DNA of 64,000 bases from Mesocentrotus franciscanus (lineage: Eukaryota > Echinodermata > Echinoidea > Camarodonta > Strongylocentrotidae): positions 31,315,764 to 31,379,763 of the forward strand of contig CP137679.1 of assembly GCA_037976565.1 (NCBI GenBank). Reading direction: 5' to 3'. Shown here one piece after another: positions 44,040-57,099 of the stretch. Positions within the stretch are counted from its first letter, which is position 1, and each line of letters starts with the position of its first letter. The position numbers and the translations under genes were made by a program. The notes below the pieces were generated by a model. That model was given only the letters and a program-made list of their open reading frames with translations. It had not been told where the DNA came from and searched no databases.

Positions 44040-46970
44040 ATTGTTGTTGTTGAAGTTGAGTCTGCACTCGCAGATTAAAAGCGATATTGGCTCGGGGTTC
44101 CGAGTGGATGTATGGGATATGGGTTGGGGTTCAATTTGGTCGGCGGGTATCAGTAAAATGTTTGGAAATTGAGACAATTGAAGTAATGAAAGGTGGACCT
44201 AGCCCCCCCCCCCCACAATTAAATCACTTTTTACGAGCGTCATGATGGGCGTTTTAACAATAATGGTTGGATGGTCCCAAAACTTAAAAACTCATGATCC
44301 AAAGATAAAGAGGTGATTATACAAATCAGGGAAAGATCGAAAAGCAATAAACTCCAGAAATGTTAACATGAGACGAGTAGAGAAACCTCTAAAACTATGA
44401 TATGCATGATGAAATGTTTTTATCGATACTTTGTCCTTTGTGTAATAATAGCTCAAAACTGGAGGCCACGTTACCTCATTTGTTTTAGATCTTTCATATT
44501 TGTTTGTTCTTGCTTATTAAGGCCTACTTTCACTTGGAGATGTTTTATTACTCATTATGGCTCTTTCTCACTGCCTTTACTCTGCATGGGCGTGTTTAAG
44601 GTTGCCCGGTCATTTTTTTTCATTTCCTTTTTTGTTGTCGTTATTTCTTTTCATTTTTCATCTTTCCTTCTTTTCTCTTACATTTATCCTTCTCATCCCC
44701 CCTCTAAAGGTTTTCTGTCTGTCTGAATTTCTGCCGCTAAACAGATTCTGAACCATGCATGGCCTTAACTTGACTCCTCAGCTAGCGCTGCACTCTTTAA
44801 AATGACAAAATTATTTAATTAATGAAAATGGGGCAAATTACTTGCTCTATGGCAACGCAGACTATTCAGATTCGGTTGAGCACCCATGAGCATCATGCAG
44901 GTCTTGTAATCATTTTCCCCGCCAATTCTTTTCCATTGTAAAGCCCGGTTCCACCTTCCCAAGAATGATAAGCATAACTGTGTATATATAAATAGATACA
45001 TTTAAAGGCAGGCCCTACAACTCAACTTTGTTGCTACTGCAGCACCTGAAAATGAGTGAATGAGATTGTACATAATACATAGGCCTAAATCTATTCCAAA
45101 CTTTTCGACGAAACACCTCATCAGAAGTCTCAGCGGAATAGATACTTTCAGAATAACAATTATTTTGTAACATATATTTTTGCAAAATACCAAATTATCA
45201 ACACATTGTATTATTACGGTTATTGGGTGAAAAGAGTACTCAGTGTTATCTTTGTTTTTGTTTTTGTTTTTGTTTGTTAATTTAATTTTGGGGGTCGGTT
45301 GGTAGCCCTATCACTGTACATATATTTCGTCATAACCGCCAAAATGTTATATATATGATAGACTTTGATTCAGGGATACTGATGCCAGTTGCACACGATG
45401 CGTTATTTTGCTGACGCATCAATGCGTCAGGAACGCAAGAACAGGCTTTGAAATTGACGTACCGTTTGAGAGTGATACCATATTTAAAGAGAGAGTGAAA
45501 TGAACTGTTCAAAAACTACATTAAGTTATTGTCGCATGCACAAACTACCTCCATAGGCTCGGTTGACGCAGAAAATAACGCAATCGGAATGGCTGACCCG
45601 ACATTTGCTCCAGGCTTTATCTGTCAAAGGTTTAGGGTTGGAGTTGGGGTTGCAGTTGGGTTTTAAGCTTAGGTTTATGGAAAGGGTTAGAATTAGATCT
45701 AGTGTATGGTCAAAGTTTAAAGTTAACAATTCAGTTGATGTAGGAAATAAGGCAATTCAGCTATAGATATTTGGAGAGGTGTGACCAGGGCTGTGCTATG
45801 AGAACGTCGTCTGCGCACGATTTCCTTTCGACTACAATGAAACGTGACTTCGGATGACCATGAGATTGTCGGAGGTTCATCACCATCACCGGCCCGAGTC
45901 TCGATAAACACGGCTGCCGACACATCCCCGGTATATTACGACCGCGTTCCGATGAACAGCGCATGTGTAGAAGAGCAAAACAAAAATATGAATAAAATGA
46001 AAATAGGCGGCTTGACTGATATGGGGAGAGGATGGATGTGTGGAGAGAAAGAGATTGTCATGACACAAACCTTCCTTACTAAAAGATAATTTTATTTAGT
46101 CATGGTTGGATGTAGGCTTGATTAAAATTAGATATGGTATAGGTTGGAACTGAAGCTTTTACGAAATCTTAGCCTGCATTTGTGGTCTTGTATTCTACTA
46201 GAAGTAGAAGGCTGAACGTGACAACAAACTGAAATCCCCGAATCAAATTATTGAGTGAGTCGATCGAGTCGGGACTGATTGCATTGTAACTTGTGATTAA
46301 CCGTAACTCTACAAAGAAATCAAATAAACTAAAATCAAACGTTAACTACGCGATTCTGATTGGTGGGAAGTCCAGTTGTGTTTGACTCTGATCACAATTT
46401 TTTCTCCCGTATATATAGAGCCTCTGGGATAATGTCGACTCGCCACTTATTCTCTTTATACAGTGATACTGTATAAAGCTGGCGCATAAAGTTTTTAATT
46501 TTCTTTGAGTTTTGAGTGTGGAAATCGCACTCGAGGATATGACATTATGGATATAGATATAGATATGGTAATTGCATTATTAAGAAAAGGGGTGTCTTCT
46601 CTCCCCTCCCCCTTGGTCGATCAGCAATTTAATTTTTTGAGCCTTGGCTACAAATCGCTAACAACTGATGATCTTACTTTCTGGTTGTTAAAAAAGGGAA
46701 CTTCCCTCCATAATTGCGAAGATTTCTCTTATAAGTGTCAAAATAAAGTTCAACATTTGCTTGTAAAATATATATACGTGTTCTGTCAATGGATGCTTGA
46801 TAATTTTAGACAATATTGCCTGTCTATTTGTCATATAAATTTGCTTTCTTTTTAACGATATCCTCCAAAATTCAGTAAATTGATGAGCTTCACTCACGTG
46901 TGATAGTGAAATACCTCCTTTACTCTGCATAACATGAGGAATAACATGGATTCATATTGGGATGCTTTTA
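44040..46970. other. intergenic sequence
   Basis: No gene recognised. It includes a C run at 44203-44213, a (GTTTTT)n stretch near 45258-45278, a near-perfect palindrome CTGACGCATCAATGCGTCAG (45411-45430) and a degenerate GGGTTxGGGTT stretch (45630-45665). Confidence 0.4.
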
Positions 46971-46972
46971 TT

Positions 46973-47510
46973 TTAAAGGTACTATGTCCCATTTACAGGC
47001 CAAAAAAAATGAAAAGTTTAAATTCCAACGGCATTTGAAAGACAATACTAATTTAGAACTTCCCTAAAAAGGGGGCTTGAAAATGTCTTTAAGTGGGAAA
47101 ATAACGACTATTAGTTGTCGAATCGACTTAGGAGCTATAGAGCCAGTAAGTAATAGTCTGATTTTTCAGACCATTGTACCGAATGGTCGTACGTTTTATG
47201 CTGCGCAAAGATTCAATCAGTTTAATTTTGGCCATTACAAGAAGTGGGTTATTGATGTAGACAAATGCTCATGTACCCTTTACAGCTCATTTTATGTATG
47301 TTATTACCAAAGATGAAAAAGCCAGTCAGTCACTCAATAGTGTCTGACAGTGAAGTCTAGCAAGTAAACGGGTTTCCTTGCATAATTTGAATATTAGGAC
47401 ACTGCTAACGTTTAAATTTCACAGATATAGGACATACATGACATATTCATAATTCCTGCAAAGTTCTACAGAATTTGATGTTGGCTGCAAAAGGGACATA
47501 GTATCTTTAA
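46973..47510 (-). mobile_element. MITE-A copy 8
   Basis: A complete copy from TTAAAGGTACTATGTCCC to GGGACATAGTATCTTTAA. It carries the recurring frame on the + strand at 47077-47316. Confidence 0.9.
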
Positions 47511-47916
47511 CATCTGTGTCAAATATCAAATTAAAATAGAAAAAAGAGCGATGGCAGGTTTCTTGCCCTTCAAATTTCACTCATCTACGATAATTCTTGT
47601 CAACACCTATAGAAGTTTTAATATAAGGGCCAAATTTGATTTTCATGAGTCAACATATCAATAAAGGATTCAGGTACCGAAACTGCACAAATTTCGAGTA
47701 TAACAAAAAAATACATTCCATTCTACGAATACAATAGTAGAAACCATACCCTTATATTCCTCAATATCATTTTCATACACGAACAAAATAATATCATGGA
47801 GTTTATAATGGCTTTACGCAATTCATCGTTCGTCCTTGGTGTGTGGCTATGGGATAAACTAAATTGAATTCTCCGTGGTCCGCGCAATGAATTTGGCATT
47901 GACGAAACGGCCTCAG

Positions 47917-47949
47917 CCAATCAGAGAGCTAAAAACTATCGCCCAATCA
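47917..47949 (+). promoter_or_regulatory. two CCAAT boxes before a candidate first exon
   Basis: CCAATCAG (47917-47924) and CCAATCA (47943-47949) lie 26 bases apart in the same orientation, next to CACCGCGCGGAG. The pair fits NF-Y sites in a core promoter. They are only 36-68 bases from the candidate ATG, which would leave a very short 5' UTR. Confidence 0.35.
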
Positions 47950-47984
47950 CCGCGCGGAGTTTTAACTTTATTTTAATTCTCTCC

Positions 47985-48077
47985 ATGGCTGTCATTTTCT
48001 CCCAGTCTTTCCTTCGTTACCCCATTTTCTGCCTCGTTCTCGTAATTTTGCAGACACGGTTAGGCTCGGACATTTCC
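47985..48077 (+). CDS. candidate first coding exon with a signal peptide
   Basis: ATG starts 31 codons, MAVIFSQSFLRYPIFCLVLV followed by ILQTRLGSDIS, then GTAAGT (48078-48083) as a strong donor in phase 0. The peptide has a short n-region with one Arg, a hydrophobic core (YPIFCLVLVIL) and a small-residue region (RLG/SD) where signal peptidase could cut. Two CCAAT boxes lie upstream. No following exon was recognised. It may be the start of a secreted or membrane protein gene, or a chance frame. Confidence 0.35.
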
Positions 48078-48295
48078 GTAAGTCCTCGACAATCAATCTT
48101 CGCATTCATCAATTTACAAACGTTGGGCAGATATGGAGACGGGGATGATTTACCTTGTATAAGATGGGAATTTATTTCGCTGGCTACCCAAATTGCATAG
48201 ATTGCCGCTGGTGTCCAGTGCTTGCAAACAATCAAACGTTTGTTGTTTTTGTACCTTTTCTTCTGTTTCTTTTCTTATTATCTTCATTTTCTTCC

Positions 48296-48382
48296 TCTTC
48301 TTCTTTTTCTTTCTTCTTCTTCTTCTTCTTCTTCTTCTTCTTCTTCTTCTTCTTCTTCTTCTTCTTCTTCTTCTTCTTCTTT
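48296..48382 (+). repeat. (TTC)n microsatellite
   Basis: About 85 bases of TTC repeat with T-rich borders. The homopolymer reading frames are artefacts. Confidence 0.95.
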
Positions 48383-48384
48383 TT

Positions 48385-49185
48385 GCTCTTATTCTCTGGC
48401 TCCTCCGTCCCTTCCTCTTTCATTTTCAAACATGTACTAGTTATACCTTCATTTATCTTTTGAAGTGAATATAAAGTGGGTTGAAGTGAGCATATATCAA
48501 TCTTTAAAAAAGTGCTTGAAAAACATATCTTATTTTTCAATAAAATTGACTTTATGTTTTATATAAATTATTTTGTCAGCACAGTTAACCAACATGGTTG
48601 TTCGTTGAAATGTGTTGAAAAACATTATACAATTTTTGAATTTACCTTTTTTGAGAAAATGTTACTGTTGTATCCTTAGTAAATATCCAAATCATCTTGG
48701 TTTAATTTTGTTTCGTCTGGTCTAGGCATAGCACCTTCTCTAACCTACAAAAACCCCTCATCCTTCTGACTAACTGTTCGAATATCCCGCTTCTCCCGTA
48801 ATTCAGTTCGATATCCTTCAATCTATCTCCATCTTCAACGCCTTAACTTTCTTGACCTTAAAGAACTACATCGCTTTGTTCTTTATGTCTGTATTATCCG
48901 GAGAAAATTTGTCAGAGCACTGTATTTTGACTAAAGGGGAAAATAGTGCAAAGTTTTATGTCAAGAATTTACATTAAAAATTGTATACACGATATTTACT
49001 TCTTATCAGAGTAAAACTATTTTCTGATGTTACTTCTTTGTTTCATTTGTCGTTTTGTTTCAAATCGTTCATATTAACCCTGTGACTACTGAATTCTCAC
49101 ATTGCCCATAGGTTTAATACAGGAACAACTTGGTTCCAGTAGGCAATGGGTTAACTTGAAGAACGTTATTTTATGAACAAATATG
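48385..49185. other. intergenic or intronic sequence
   Basis: AT-rich, without any recognised exon. A short inverted repeat with CATTGCCCATAGG / CCAGTAGGCAATGGG lies at 49100-49151. Confidence 0.4.
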
Positions 49186-49582
49186 TTAAAGGTAAAGACC
49201 AGTTTTGGAAACGCCCCTCTCTCAAAAATATGAAATGGAAGCTCTCATTACCAATCATGTGAAAGAATATGTTTTGACTAATACGTGATGATACAAATTT
49301 TGCCGGGAAACCGCCTACTAATTAATATATTTGGTAAATTATTATATCTATTGGGACCAAATAGATATCGCGCACGTGGTCGCGTAGTCCCATATGCATC
49401 TTTCTGTGTACAGTGCTTGTAACTTTACCAAGACTGGGCCGAATTTCTTATTATTTTGATGATTCCAGAACCTTGCACCACATACCAATACTTATATGCT
49501 AGATGATCAACCTTTTCTGATCGATTCCACAACGTTTCTTTCACAATGCAATCGCATGACCAGAACTGGCCTTTCTCTTTAA
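49186..49582 (-). mobile_element. MITE-C copy in reverse orientation
   Basis: From TTAAAGGTAAAGACCAGT to AGAACTGGCCTTTCTCTTTAA (last 18 bases symmetric to the start), TTAA at both borders. It matches the element at 17193-17598 over its whole length in the opposite direction. Confidence 0.88.
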
Positions 49583-49616
49583 CTACAAAAATAAAATCGT
49601 TATCAACGGTAACTAC

Positions 49617-49750
49617 CCCCCCCCCTTTCTCTCTCCCTGTCTCTCTCTCTCTCTCTCTCTCTCTATTTCTCTCTCTCTCTCTCTCTCCCTCTTTCTCTTT
49701 CTCACACTCTCACCCACTCACTCACTAACTCTCTCTCTCTCTCTCTCCCT
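49617..49750 (+). repeat. CT-rich microsatellite
   Basis: (CT)n runs interrupted by ACTCAC-type units. Confidence 0.9.
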
Positions 49751-50178
49751 AACCTAAAGGCCAAAAGTTTCACAATGCATTATAAACATAATACTAGTAT
49801 ACGCTGAATGCCAATGTCATGGTTTTCCCGTGCACTCTGAATCACACAATGTGTTCTTTGGCAGCCTGACATTGTGTTTTAGATCGAAGTCCGAACTCGG
49901 ATATTTCATCGTTACATAATTCAATATTATGTGTGTTATTTTTTCTATTTCTATAGTGTAAATTCAGTATTTGCACGAAGGATTAATTCAGTACATTTAC
50001 ATAAAATTCATCATTTTAACGCTGGCTGCAATCCTGCAATACAGTATTACGGCCAAATTGATTCGCTATGCAAAATATTCATGATCATGATGAATAATCA
50101 GGATAAAAATAATATTAATGATAACAGTAATAATGATAACAATAATCGTATAGGGAATCTTAATTATGATTGCATTTG

Positions 50179-50306
50179 TTTATGGGAATGATAATGATAA
50201 TGATAATAAAATTAAGAAGAATTATAATAATAATAATAATGATAATGATAACAATGATAATTATCATGATAATAACAATAATGATAATGATAATTATTAT
50301 AATGTA
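50179..50306 (+). repeat. (GATAAT)n / (AATAAT)n tract
   Basis: ATGATAATGATAATAA-type units over about 125 bases. Confidence 0.85.
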
Positions 50307-50309
50307 ACA

Positions 50310-52790
50310 ACAACCATTTTCATTTCTAAATAACTTTGAGCAATGCGGTGGCCTCGTACCCTTTCATCTACAACCAACCCTTTCATAAATATAAAAGGGG
50401 AGAGAAACGAAAGGCGCTTAAAAGTAATTTCGTGGACTATAACATCTGATCATTCAATCATTCAAATGCCCAAGACTCTTTCTCTCTATTTCTATTTATC
50501 TTTATTTATTTTTTTCGATTAACAACTATGACATTCAAACATCCACACGGCATTCTTTGCTCATTGTTGTCAGAAATGCAAAGTTTAGTAGTCGATATTT
50601 GACCAATAACAGTCCAAAGAGGAACGTGACTGAATGGTTAAGTTATTTTGAGGGAAAACGTGCACATTTCGCGGATCCAAGGTCTTTTTACTTTTCGCGA
50701 TTTTGTGATTGAGATGTAGCGATCTAGTTTCTCATTCTCTTCCCCTCTCTCTCTCTCTCTCTCTCTCCTACCTCCTCCCTCACCAATTGATTCATTTTCA
50801 TATCTGACTTGTAATATTTCTCCTCTCTGTTCTCTCTTTCTCGTTCTCTGTTCTTTCCTCTCTTTCTTTCTCTCGTTCTATCAACTTCTCCTTTTCTCTT
50901 CTAAATAGTTATACTATTATATCTTTCATGTAATTTTCCTGCGATCTCTCTCTCTCTCTCTCTCTCTCGCTCTCCATTTTTCGAACCCTTCTCATTAGCT
51001 CTCCTCGAAATAGTCCTGCCCTACATTTCCTACTCATATTTTCCATTAATGCGCCCAGCTTACCCCCTTATCCTCGCAAGGTGGCGGCTCAGAACCCACT
51101 TCAAATTTGCGTGTTTTTTTTTCTTCATTTTTACTACAGTAAGCGAAATAAAAATATCTCAACATTTTGAATTGTTGTAGAGAGAATGATGGGTGTCCCC
51201 AAAATAAACAAATATTTAAAAAAACTAAATCAAGAAAAACGAACAAGAAAGACGAAAACTTTTCTTAAAAAGAAAACAGCAAAAGAGAAAGCATGAAGAA
51301 CTTCTTCGGAAATATTGATGGAAAAAAAGATTAAACTAAATTAAAACACTTACGAATAACTTTAGGATATCTAAATACCTTTATGTTTCTCCATTTTCTT
51401 TTTACCCGTTCACTCTCTGTCGACCTACCTTTTTACATAAATTTTCTAAATTTAAATAGATCCCTATAAATGATACGATAATAATTCATATGAAATAGCT
51501 AAATGTCAGAGTTGAAAACTGAAAAGAATTGTGAGAATGATCCCGTAGGAATATCGTCTATTCCAGTCGAGGGAAATCATCATAATTATTTTAATAAAAT
51601 GAGAAAGAAATGTTAATGAAAAGTAGGTATAGGATGGAACCACCATTTGAATCCTGACAAAATCTGTACATCTATTTTGAAACATCAAATTATTTTTTTC
51701 CTCTAGTGAACTACATTTATTTCCTAACTTCCCGATTTGTCATAACTATGATTGTGAAGCCATTCATGTTCACAACATAATTAAATCCCCGCCATCAGCT
51801 AATTAGACCTTATAGTTACAATTGAAATGTTTCTGAATCTGCTATGTTCCAATTCTATAATATTCCCATCATTATGTGTCTATCCCCCTCCCCCAACGGT
51901 TCCACCTACACACCCTCTCCATACTACAAAAACCAATTCCATTCTCCCCGCCAAAAAAGAAAGAAAGAAAAAGGGTGAAAAGAGAGCCATTTATTCACCG
52001 CACACATAGCAATGTCTGGACATTGCAAAAGATGACCAACAATGGAGAAAAAATACCAGGTCCTAGACAGCATAAATGTTCCAGACATGACAACCTTGAT
52101 ACACTTTTATCCCTCCTCTCTCTCTCCTCTTTTTTCCTTCACGAATGTCCAGCTAGTTAAAAAAAATCCAGACACTGTCTGGCCCGCTTGCGGCCTGGGG
52201 ATATTTATACTGCACAGGGGGCTGCAGCTCAGTGTTAGCTCATATAGCCTTTATCAAGAGATAAGACTGGCCTAGTATATATATATATATTGACCATTAT
52301 GTGTTTCTGCCTCAGCTGTTGTACTGCGAATCATGATTTGGTTGATAAAAGACAAATAGAAGCACGAAAGAGTTGCACACCGCACACCACACAAGAGAGA
52401 AGGAGAAGAGAAAGGGGAGGGGGCTTTGTATAGTGTTCGCCTGAACCAAGGTCGTCTGGGGTCGTTTAGGTTTTGTTTATTTGAATGTTGGCAGACGGCG
52501 AATGAATCTGCAGGTATGAAAATGGGAGCCTCATCTGTTTTTTTTTAATATCGTTATTAGGCTTATGCAACTCCTTCCTTTCGATCTAATTTGATACCGT
52601 TATACAAGTCTATAATCCGTTAAATTCCCCCCCGTTAAATTTTCCCGCATTTTCGATAACCTATCTTTAAAGTTTGTAACTTGTTGTCACTCTTTATATA
52701 GACCTACTGTAGCTCCTGCTCTTCTACTCTCTCTCTCTCTCTCTCTCTCTTTGACTATTTATTTCGCCCTTTCACTCACCTTCTCTTATA
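50310..52790. other. intergenic sequence with CT tracts
   Basis: Short (CT)n runs at 50744-50767, 50946-50968 and 52727-52752. No gene recognised. Confidence 0.4.
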
Positions 52791-52793
52791 TAT

Positions 52794-53191
52794 AAAGTTG
52801 AGTTCTGGTCATGCAATTGCATTGTGAAAGAAATGGTGTGGAATCGATCAGAAAAGGTTGATAATCTAGCATATAAGTATTGGTGTGTACTGCAAGGTTC
52901 CGGATCAAGTTTTAGCTGGAATCATCAAAATGATAAGAAATTTGGCCCAGTCTTGGTAAAGTTACAAGCACTGTACACAGAAAGATGTATATGGGGCTAC
53001 ACGAACATGTGGCATAAACATCTGTCCCGATTTTATGTTGTTACATGGCATATTTAGAATATGAAAGCATTTGAAGAGCCTTGCTTTTGAGGGAACATTT
53101 TTATCTGATGTTCTTCCACACTTGCATAATAACAATGATAACGCTCACAAATTATTTTTCACCTCTTCCCAGAACTCAACCTTCTCTTTAA
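52794..53191 (+). mobile_element. MITE-C-like element, divergent subfamily
   Basis: AAAGTTGAGTTCTGGTCATG at the left and CAGAACTCAACCTTCTCTTTAA (last 20 bases inverted to the left end) at the right. Its first half follows MITE-C (GGAATCGATCAGAAAAGG, CAGTCTTGGTAAAGTTAC) and its second half follows the split element at 15892-16858. The left border TTAA is changed to TATA. Confidence 0.8.
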
Positions 53192-53194
53192 TGT

Positions 53195-55755
53195 CTTTCT
53201 TACCCTCTATACAGTCTTTACAGAACCAAAGAGTTAGCTTTTCTAACTCCTTGACATAACCACTGAGATTACAATCGTATTAAAAAAAAACGCAATATTA
53301 GGCCCATATCCAGGAAATGTAAAATGTAGGCGTATATGCGTAATGTGGACATCCCTAAATTGTCTCATTTACTATAATATTTCAGATAACATTCGGTCTT
53401 GTTCGAAAGACAATTATGCAATCTAATTCAATAATTTTTTTCTTCTTGTAATTTGTTCATTTATTAAGTTATTCATCCATTCATTCATTTTCACATTAAT
53501 AAATACATGTATGTATGTATGTACAAATGTATGTATTATATTCATTTATGAAGTTATATATATATCAATTTAATTTTGCTTATTTATTTCATTCATTCAT
53601 TCATCATTCATTCTGTCTTTTTTTAACCAAAGTGGCCCCATCAGACGTTAAAACAGGTCCCTATTACATCATCACTGTCACATTATTTCATTACTTCTTA
53701 CGTAACAATGTCTTTAAATAGCTCTTTCCAGTAGGTCGTTGCCTGCAATAAACGATGACTATTGTGACGTCATTTTAATCATAAACATATATATTGCTTT
53801 CGTCGCTCTCCTCTCAGTGTTTCGTCGCTCTGCCGTCTGTCGTAATTATTAGAATTTATTTGATCGAGTTTATTGTATCTGTATGCCCACTCTTCAATAA
53901 CGAATGACGAAGAACTGGTTTGTGTGAACGAAATATAGCAACAGCGCTATTAATATATTTCGAATCGTGTTGCTGGTACAAGGTGATGAATCACATTTTT
54001 TAGAAAATTTGCTTTATAGAAATTAAAATCATATCGCTTGTACAAATTTCATGTGAAATTTTCATGCTACCTCATATGGATAAATATATGAAAGTGAAAA
54101 GAATTTAAAATTGAAATGAAAAAAGAAAACATGTTAGGTATGTGGAAACAAACAGATATTTTTAAATAAATCATATACATAAATATTCTACCAGCAAGGC
54201 CTAATAAAAAAAAAATTATTTTAGGTCCGTACGTTACATCGTAAACCTTTTATAATCAAAACATATTCTCAATAAGAAAATATTGAAACCTTTCGTTGAT
54301 TTTATGTTGGCTTAAATAGGAAAAGCAGAATTGAGAAGAACCGATATATTCTGCGACTGCTGTATCCGAAATATCTTACCTTTCGAAATATACTTCGACT
54401 ATGTCTTACGAATCAGAAGAAATATGCCTTTCATTCATACTGGTTGAAAGATATCAGGCATTATTAGAGGGCTCTACTTTTCTAAACGATTGGATTGTAT
54501 CACCTTTCATCATTTTTATCTCTCATTAAAATGAAATTATGCAGTCGCTACGTGACTGTCCGAATCATCTCCAGGAGAAATATTATTCTCCTTAATTAAT
54601 TGATGGTCTACACTCACGGGACTACACCCTTTTGTCTTTGGGAATTTGATCAATTGGCTTTCAATTTTAATTGGAAACCTTAACTAAACTCAATGTCGGT
54701 TTTGTCCACTCCTGGTAAATAATTATCTCCGCGTTTGAAAGTGGGGTAGTTTTCATATCGCCCGAGTATTTTTAGTTACTCCTTTACGTTGGGTCGATGC
54801 ACCTACACATGATAAATATCAAATAATTGTAGCTCATTGTCATTCTGTTTAATAATTTTTGATCGACATGTTTCAATTTGATCGATTGCAGCCCATCGTA
54901 ATCGGAAGTGCTGTCGTCTGATTATCATTTTTGGCGGACTTCCGTTCGTGTTTTGATGTTGTTTAGTTATTCAATCTCCAATGGAAGTGGGTACTTTCAT
55001 TTTGTTAAATTAATGTCCAATGTTTCTACAAATTTTGGAATTAACTGTAAATTCTACACCTCCTCTCCAAAGTATACGCTTTTTATTTTAATGGATTTTC
55101 AATGTTTTCCCAATTTTCGATATTTATTCCCTTTTTAAGCATTTGATATAAAATTAAGTTTTGACAACCTTAAGTGCTCATCGGAGTATTTTCCGATCTA
55201 GTATCAACTTACATCAAATGGATTATGCTTCCTAACTATTAAAATACGAAACTCTTAATCAATTAGTGGGTTTACGGAATATTGTGTCAATGTCACTTTG
55301 AGCAGAACTATTTCAACGCTCTAATTTTTTTGTTTAAAGCTTTGAATAAGAACATGCTGTATTTCTGTTTGTATTGCAAACATGTTTGTTTGTTGTGCTT
55401 ACAGTAAAAAGCTGACAGCATTGTCATATATGTATTAATCATCCCTCTACATTACATTGATTTTAATGATTGATCATTTATTAACTGACTTCATGAAACG
55501 GTGAAAATATTCCTTCCATCTGCACTGCAAAGAAATGCATATACAAATGCAGTATTGTAAGGGAAATAACAATCATGCAAGTCAAAAAACAGAAAAAATA
55601 AATAGGGAAAAGAAATGAAAGGATGTGAATTTCTAACATCGATGTAAGAGAATATCTCACTTTGTTGTGCACACAAATTTTACATATTACGCCCCCGCAC
55701 CCTCCCCCGCTTTCTTCCTCTCTTTTGTTTTCATTTGTTTCTCTATCTTGCTGTC
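53195..55755. other. intergenic AT-rich sequence
   Basis: No gene recognised. It contains a (TGTA)n/(ATTC)n patch near 53505-53610. Confidence 0.4.
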
Positions 55756-55756
55756 C

Positions 55757-55761
<5 letters not shown>

Positions 55762-55816
<55 letters not shown>
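55762..55816 (+). repeat. (CT)n microsatellite
   Basis: About 55 bases of pure CT repeat. Confidence 0.95.
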
Positions 55817-55819
<3 letters not shown>

Positions 55820-55821
<2 letters not shown>

Positions 55822-56940
55822 GTCACATGGTAATCATTTTTTGTCTTCGTATCATTATTCCTCCTAATGGCATCTTTCCTTTCAAACTTCCTTTGATCCG
55901 GCCAAATTTTCACAAGTCTATTTTTATCTCGTTCCGAACTGCATTTTCTTTATTTTTCTTCGTTTTGATCATTTTTTTTATCTGAAAAAAATAACCTGTA
56001 CGTTACATTTGTTAATGTATTTTTTCATTAGTATTATAGATGTACGAAATTCAACCAAAATATTACTTTAGTTTGATTCGTCATTTATTCTGTCACCCTA
56101 CTCCTTCTTTCTCATCTTTTAGATGATTAATAATCATGATGTTAATTATGTGGGCACCCTTTTTCCTTCATCCCTCCTTCTATATTTCTTTCCTGTGTTA
56201 TCACTTTTTCTACTTTCCCATTCACACTCATTTTATTTTGCTATCGCTCTTGCTCTTGAAATAGAGGTATTATCATCATGATCATTGATATGAATTATGG
56301 TATGTTTGGAATAAGAAGGGCTTTAACCCATATCCTATAACACACAATCAATGCCCTTCTGGCTCTCAACAGACGCTATTCATTTCTTGAGAATTCCTAG
56401 AATATTAACAATTATATTTTGAGCAAGTGACTGAAAATGCGACATCACATACAGTATATCACATAACACATTGCATATCTAAAAGTGAGAATCCTTTATG
56501 GTCGTGACTTAAATTTTTTTCTTTTTCATTTTTTTCAACCAGTTCTGTTTGAAATAAATCATTCAATCGAGTAATTAGTTATCAGAAACACATCTACACA
56601 ACGAAGCGGGAGCAATCGAAGCCAACTCACGCACGCCGATGTATTGTGTTATCCTTTCCTTCTTCCTATGGTAATCTGTTTAAAATTTAACATGTTGTGC
56701 GTGTAATTAGAGACCCGTACCTTTAACCTATATTTTCTCTCATTATCATTTAGCAAGCAACCTTGAAACCGCAAGGGCAGAGAAATAGAAAGGAAAAATA
56801 AAAAATAAAAAAGCTAAAAAAATGATCGACGTGAAAAGACAATACAAGCCGAGAGTAGATTTCCGTCAGAGGAAAAATGGGTATTGAAAAAAAGGTGCAC
56901 CCATTTGCGTCCATGCAGTTATATTTTATTCAACACTTCC
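55820..56940. other. intergenic sequence
   Basis: C/T-rich at first, then AT-rich. No feature supported. Confidence 0.4.
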
Positions 56941-56944
56941 ATGC

Positions 56945-57095
56945 GATAACGCGTTGCAATCGCCAAATCGGATCCAAATGATTTGTCAAGTGCGTCCGGA
57001 AGGCGGAGTCCACGTCAAGGCCAATGTCGTCATGCGCAACCGGGCCTACCCAGGGATAGTTCGGATACCTATTTTTGCAAAGCGCCTGCATCGAG
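56945..57095. other. isolated GC-rich, high-complexity patch
   Basis: About 150 bases of non-repetitive, CpG-containing sequence between AT- and CT-rich tracts. It is open on the + strand (from 56954) and also on the minus strand (KNRYPNYPWVGPVAHDDIG... in one frame). It might be an exon or a regulatory element. I recognise no product. Confidence 0.25.
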
Positions 57096-57099
57096 CTGT

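Noticed and set aside
45617..45680. telomere-like GGGTT repeats
   Set aside because: The units are degenerate and few; not an interstitial telomere array.
46410..46425. TATA-like GTATATATAGAG as a promoter
   Set aside because: No credible exon follows, and such strings are common in this AT-rich sequence.
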